DNA from: CAZEGV01 sp964511645
Lineage (GTDB): Bacteria > Bacteroidota > Bacteroidia > Cytophagales > JAAEPT01
DNA: 9,564 nt
Assembly (NCBI GenBank): GCA_964511645.1
Contig: CAZEGV010000083.1
Coordinates: 1 to 9,564, forward strand
Direction of reading: 5' to 3'
How positions within the stretch are numbered: the stretch's first letter is position 1; the number at the start of each line of letters is the position of its first letter. Shown one piece after another: positions 7,562 to 9,564 of the stretch. The translations under genes and the position numbers were made by a program. Under the pieces are notes generated by a model. That model was not told the DNA's origin. It made no database searches and saw nothing but the letters and a program-made list of their open reading frames with translations.

Positions 7562-8572
7562 TTATTTGAGGGTTTGTTTCAATAATTGGAATTCAATATG
7601 CGGTGAAATATTACCATATAATACATTGTGAACAGCATTTATGATAGGTAGTTCTAGGTTGTTTTTTCCTAGTACTTTATGAATACTATCAGTTGCATAA
7701 TAACCTTCAGCAACCATTTTCATTTCTACCATTGCACTTTTTACGGTGTATCCTCTTCCTATAAGAGTCCCAAAAGTTCTGTTTCTACTAAATTGGCTGT
7801 ATGATGTAACTAGTAAATCTCCCAAATAAGCTGAAGCTAAAACGTCTCTATCGGCAGGGTAAAGTTTACTAAGAAAAGTACTTATCTCTTTGATTGAGTT
7901 AGAGATAAGTACAGCTAATAGATTATCTCCATAACCTAAGCCATATGAAACCCCTACGGCAAGAGCTATAATGTTTTTCATTACGGCAGCATATTCTACC
8001 CCTACAACATCTTGCAGACAAGTTACTTTTACGTACCTTCCTCTAAATAAATCAGCAACCTCTTCAGCTAACTTTATAGATTTGGAAGCAGAGGTAAGAT
8101 AGGCTTGTCTCTCCATTGCAACCTCTTCTGCATGACAAGGACCACAAATTACAGCGATTCGATTTTCTGAAACATTAAAACGTTTTTGCACATAATCTGT
8201 AACTAAACAATTTTCAGAAGGAATCATTCCTTTTACCGCAGAGATGATAATTTTGTCATCAAAAGCATTTTCAGGAAGCTGATCAAGTACGTCTTTGATG
8301 AATGCAGCAGGTACAGCTAATATGATGTATTTGGAAGCATCTACGACTCTGTTGAGTCGTGTATTAGGTTTTACACGCCGTTTTACAAACTGAACGCTAG
8401 ACAAATAGTGAGGATTGTTACCAAAAGATTTGATGTATTTTACACGGTCTTTATTCCGTACCCACCAGTGAGTTTTAGTGTCGTTTTCCGAAATGATTTT
8501 TACTAGAGCAGTTGCCCAACTTCCGTCTCCAATGACAGAAACCGAAGTTTTATTATTTTTTTTTAGTATCAA
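7562..8572 (-). CDS. gpsA: NAD(P)H-dependent glycerol-3-phosphate dehydrogenase (GpsA)
   Basis: Reduces dihydroxyacetone phosphate to sn-glycerol-3-phosphate, the backbone precursor of membrane phospholipids, in the cytoplasm. The 336 residues match family length. The N-terminal Rossmann fold has VIGDGSWATAL (13-23, the GxGxxA dinucleotide loop), followed by the NPHYL segment, LAVPA (85-89) and SAVKG with K115-region lysine. GPCHAEEVA (144-152) is the family GPSxAEEV motif with Cys in place of Ser. The catalytic lysine is K199 in AAVMKNIIALAVG, and SRNRTFG (262-268) is the substrate-binding SRN motif. The start is unusual: an in-frame TAA sits one codon upstream of a TTG at 8572, and no ATG or GTG occurs before the dinucleotide loop. 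TTG initiation is therefore the only ordinary choice. It appears to be the first gene of the gpsA-pbpC-J-domain-thioredoxin cluster. Confidence 0.95.
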   Translation of the reverse strand: MILKKNNKTSVSVIGDGSWATALVKIISENDTKTHWWVRNKDRVKYIKSFGNNPHYLSSVQFVKRRVKPNTRLNRVVDASKYIILAVPAAFIKDVLDQLPENAFDDKIIISAVKGMIPSENCLVTDYVQKRFNVSENRIAVICGPCHAEEVAMERQAYLTSASKSIKLAEEVADLFRGRYVKVTCLQDVVGVEYAAVMKNIIALAVGVSYGLGYGDNLLAVLISNSIKEISTFLSKLYPADRDVLASAYLGDLLVTSYSQFSRNRTFGTLIGRGYTVKSAMVEMKMVAEGYYATDSIHKVLGKNNLELPIINAVHNVLYGNISPHIEFQLLKQTLK

Positions 8573-8622
8573 AGCTTATATTGACGGTGAAATCGAAGTG
8601 CTAATTTACTCAAATATCCAAT
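8573..8622. promoter_or_regulatory. Divergent intergenic region between gpsA and the class IV aminotransferase
   Basis: These 50 nt separate two divergent start codons and so must hold, or lie next to, promoters in both directions. I searched for the Bacteroidota sigma pattern (TTG near -33 and TAnnTTTG near -7) and found no good match on either strand. Promoter elements may therefore extend into the coding ends. The region is inferred from gene orientation only. Confidence 0.4.
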
Positions 8623-9420
8623 ATGTACTCATTAAATGGACAATTTTTTACTAATGACAAGCTTAATATATCTCTTGACAATAGAGGAGTGATGTATGGA
8701 GATGGGGTTTTTGAAACAATAAGAGTTCAAGGTTCTGAATTTATTTTTTTAGAACAACATTTAGCAAGATTAAGTAAAGCTTGTGAAGTTTTATCTTTAG
8801 ATTTAGATATAAAAAAAATTAGTGAACACCTTTTTAATTACCTTTCTACTAGTGAGTTAAAGACTTGTTTAGTTAAGTTATACGTAACAAGAAAGCCAGG
8901 AGGACTGTTTGAGCCAGTAGATAATAATGTAGATGTTTTAATCACAAATAGAAAATCAAAAACTCTTCTAGAGAATAAAAAAAACGTAAAAATATTCACA
9001 GCTTTCGCTAAAAATTTTTCCGTATTATCTCCGTACAAAACACTGAACTCATTGCCTTATGTTTTGGCAGGATTGTACAAAAAGCAAACAAAATCAGATG
9101 AAATTATACTCATCAATAGTGAAGGGAATATTGTAGAATGTCTTTATAGTAATGTTATTTGGATAAAAAATAATGTTTGCTACACACCTTCGCTATCCAC
9201 GGGTTGTGTGGATGGTGTGATGCTTGCTAACATACGTTTATATCTACAAAAACAAGGAATTGAAATACAAACAGGAGAGTATCAAGTAAACGATTTGCTA
9301 GTTGCTGATTGTGTGATTACAAGTAATGTGAACGCTATTCAATATCTTGAGCAGATAGAAAACAAGAAATATAATACCTGCAATAAGTTGGTGGAGGATC
9401 TTAAGAGAACTTTTTTTTAA
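8623..9420 (+). CDS. Class IV PLP aminotransferase, aminodeoxychorismate lyase (PabC)-like
   Basis: A 265-residue fold-type IV PLP enzyme of normal length. It shows NRGVMYGDGVFETIRV (20-35), HLARL (46-50), the catalytic PLP lysine in YKTLNSLPYVLA (K139), the pyridine-binding glutamate in IVECLYSN (E172) and TPSLSTGCVDGVM (188-200), which holds the phosphate-binding part. The family includes 4-amino-4-deoxychorismate lyase (the PabC step to 4-aminobenzoate for folate), branched-chain aminotransferase and D-amino-acid aminotransferase. The short length and the YGDGVFETIRV wording favour a PabC-like role, but specificity cannot be settled from motifs, so no symbol is given. The ATG has no clear Shine-Dalgarno site. 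It is the only plus-strand gene here, divergent from gpsA, and it ends 7 nt before copy 2 of the 45-bp repeat. Confidence 0.88.
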   Translation: MYSLNGQFFTNDKLNISLDNRGVMYGDGVFETIRVQGSEFIFLEQHLARLSKACEVLSLDLDIKKISEHLFNYLSTSELKTCLVKLYVTRKPGGLFEPVDNNVDVLITNRKSKTLLENKKNVKIFTAFAKNFSVLSPYKTLNSLPYVLAGLYKKQTKSDEIILINSEGNIVECLYSNVIWIKNNVCYTPSLSTGCVDGVMLANIRLYLQKQGIEIQTGEYQVNDLLVADCVITSNVNAIQYLEQIENKKYNTCNKLVEDLKRTFF

Positions 9421-9427
9421 AATAGTT

Positions 9428-9472
9428 GGGCGTTTCCACATTCGCCAAAAGGACGGCTCTTGTGGTCGGGCT
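9428..9472 (+). repeat. 45-bp intergenic repeat, copy 2
   Basis: This matches copy 1 (3998-4042, minus strand) over 45 bases without gaps, with six differences at element positions 17, 24, 27, 33, 36 and 37. It starts 7 nt after the stop codon of the class IV aminotransferase, in the same orientation as that gene, just as copy 1 follows its own gene. The internal hairpin is kept in weaker form (GACGGC with GTGGTC, one mismatch and one wobble, 9452-9467). No T run follows directly here; the next bases are ATTCGTTATATC and then Ts. The remaining sequence to 9564 is A+T-rich with no gene visible. Confidence 0.75.
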
Positions 9473-9564
9473 ATTCGTTATATCTTTTTTATTTTCATGA
9501 TACTGAGTCTAAGACCGTTGCAAAACCCTTGTAGTCAATTCCCTCTTTTTATATCCGTTATTTT

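Overview
The window reads as part of a chromosome from a low-GC member of the Bacteroidota. Four things support this. The first is a long Sec-secreted protein with Ig-like and SprB-like repeats, of the kind often carried as type IX secretion cargo. The second is a diaminopimelate decarboxylase with the phylum's wording of its motifs (ACKALTN, HIHTGSDI, CETDTFA). The third is a thioredoxin-like protein ending in PSMGCNIKWK. The fourth is the absence of clear Shine-Dalgarno sites. The class or family cannot be fixed from the sequence alone.

Layout. Positions 1-2461 (minus) hold the first 820 residues of a large secreted protein whose 3' end lies outside the window. Next come a canonical intrinsic terminator (about 2540-2570) and lysA (2596-3834, minus). 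A 222-nt gap follows, with a 45-bp repeat and a small hairpin. Then a four-gene minus-strand cluster runs from 8572 down to 4057 in the order gpsA, pbpC, a membrane J-domain protein and a thioredoxin-like protein. The last two genes are 1 nt apart and gpsA/pbpC are 17 nt apart, so a single transcript is likely. A class IV aminotransferase (8623-9420, plus) diverges from gpsA across a 50-nt spacer. It is followed by a second copy of the 45-bp repeat and an A+T-rich tail.

Function. Most of the window is housekeeping. GpsA makes sn-glycerol-3-phosphate for phospholipids. PbpC is a bifunctional peptidoglycan polymerase and crosslinker. LysA makes lysine, and its substrate meso-diaminopimelate is a peptidoglycan building block. 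The aminotransferase resembles the PabC lyase of folate synthesis. The J-domain and thioredoxin-like proteins look like a small chaperone/redox pair.

The points most worth a second look are the 45-bp repeat placed just 3' of two different stop codons in the same relative orientation, the possible lysozyme-like N-terminal domain of the secreted protein, and the tightly coupled J-domain/thioredoxin pair. I see no phage, insertion sequence, CRISPR array, tRNA or rRNA, and no convincing new defence or other multi-gene system.
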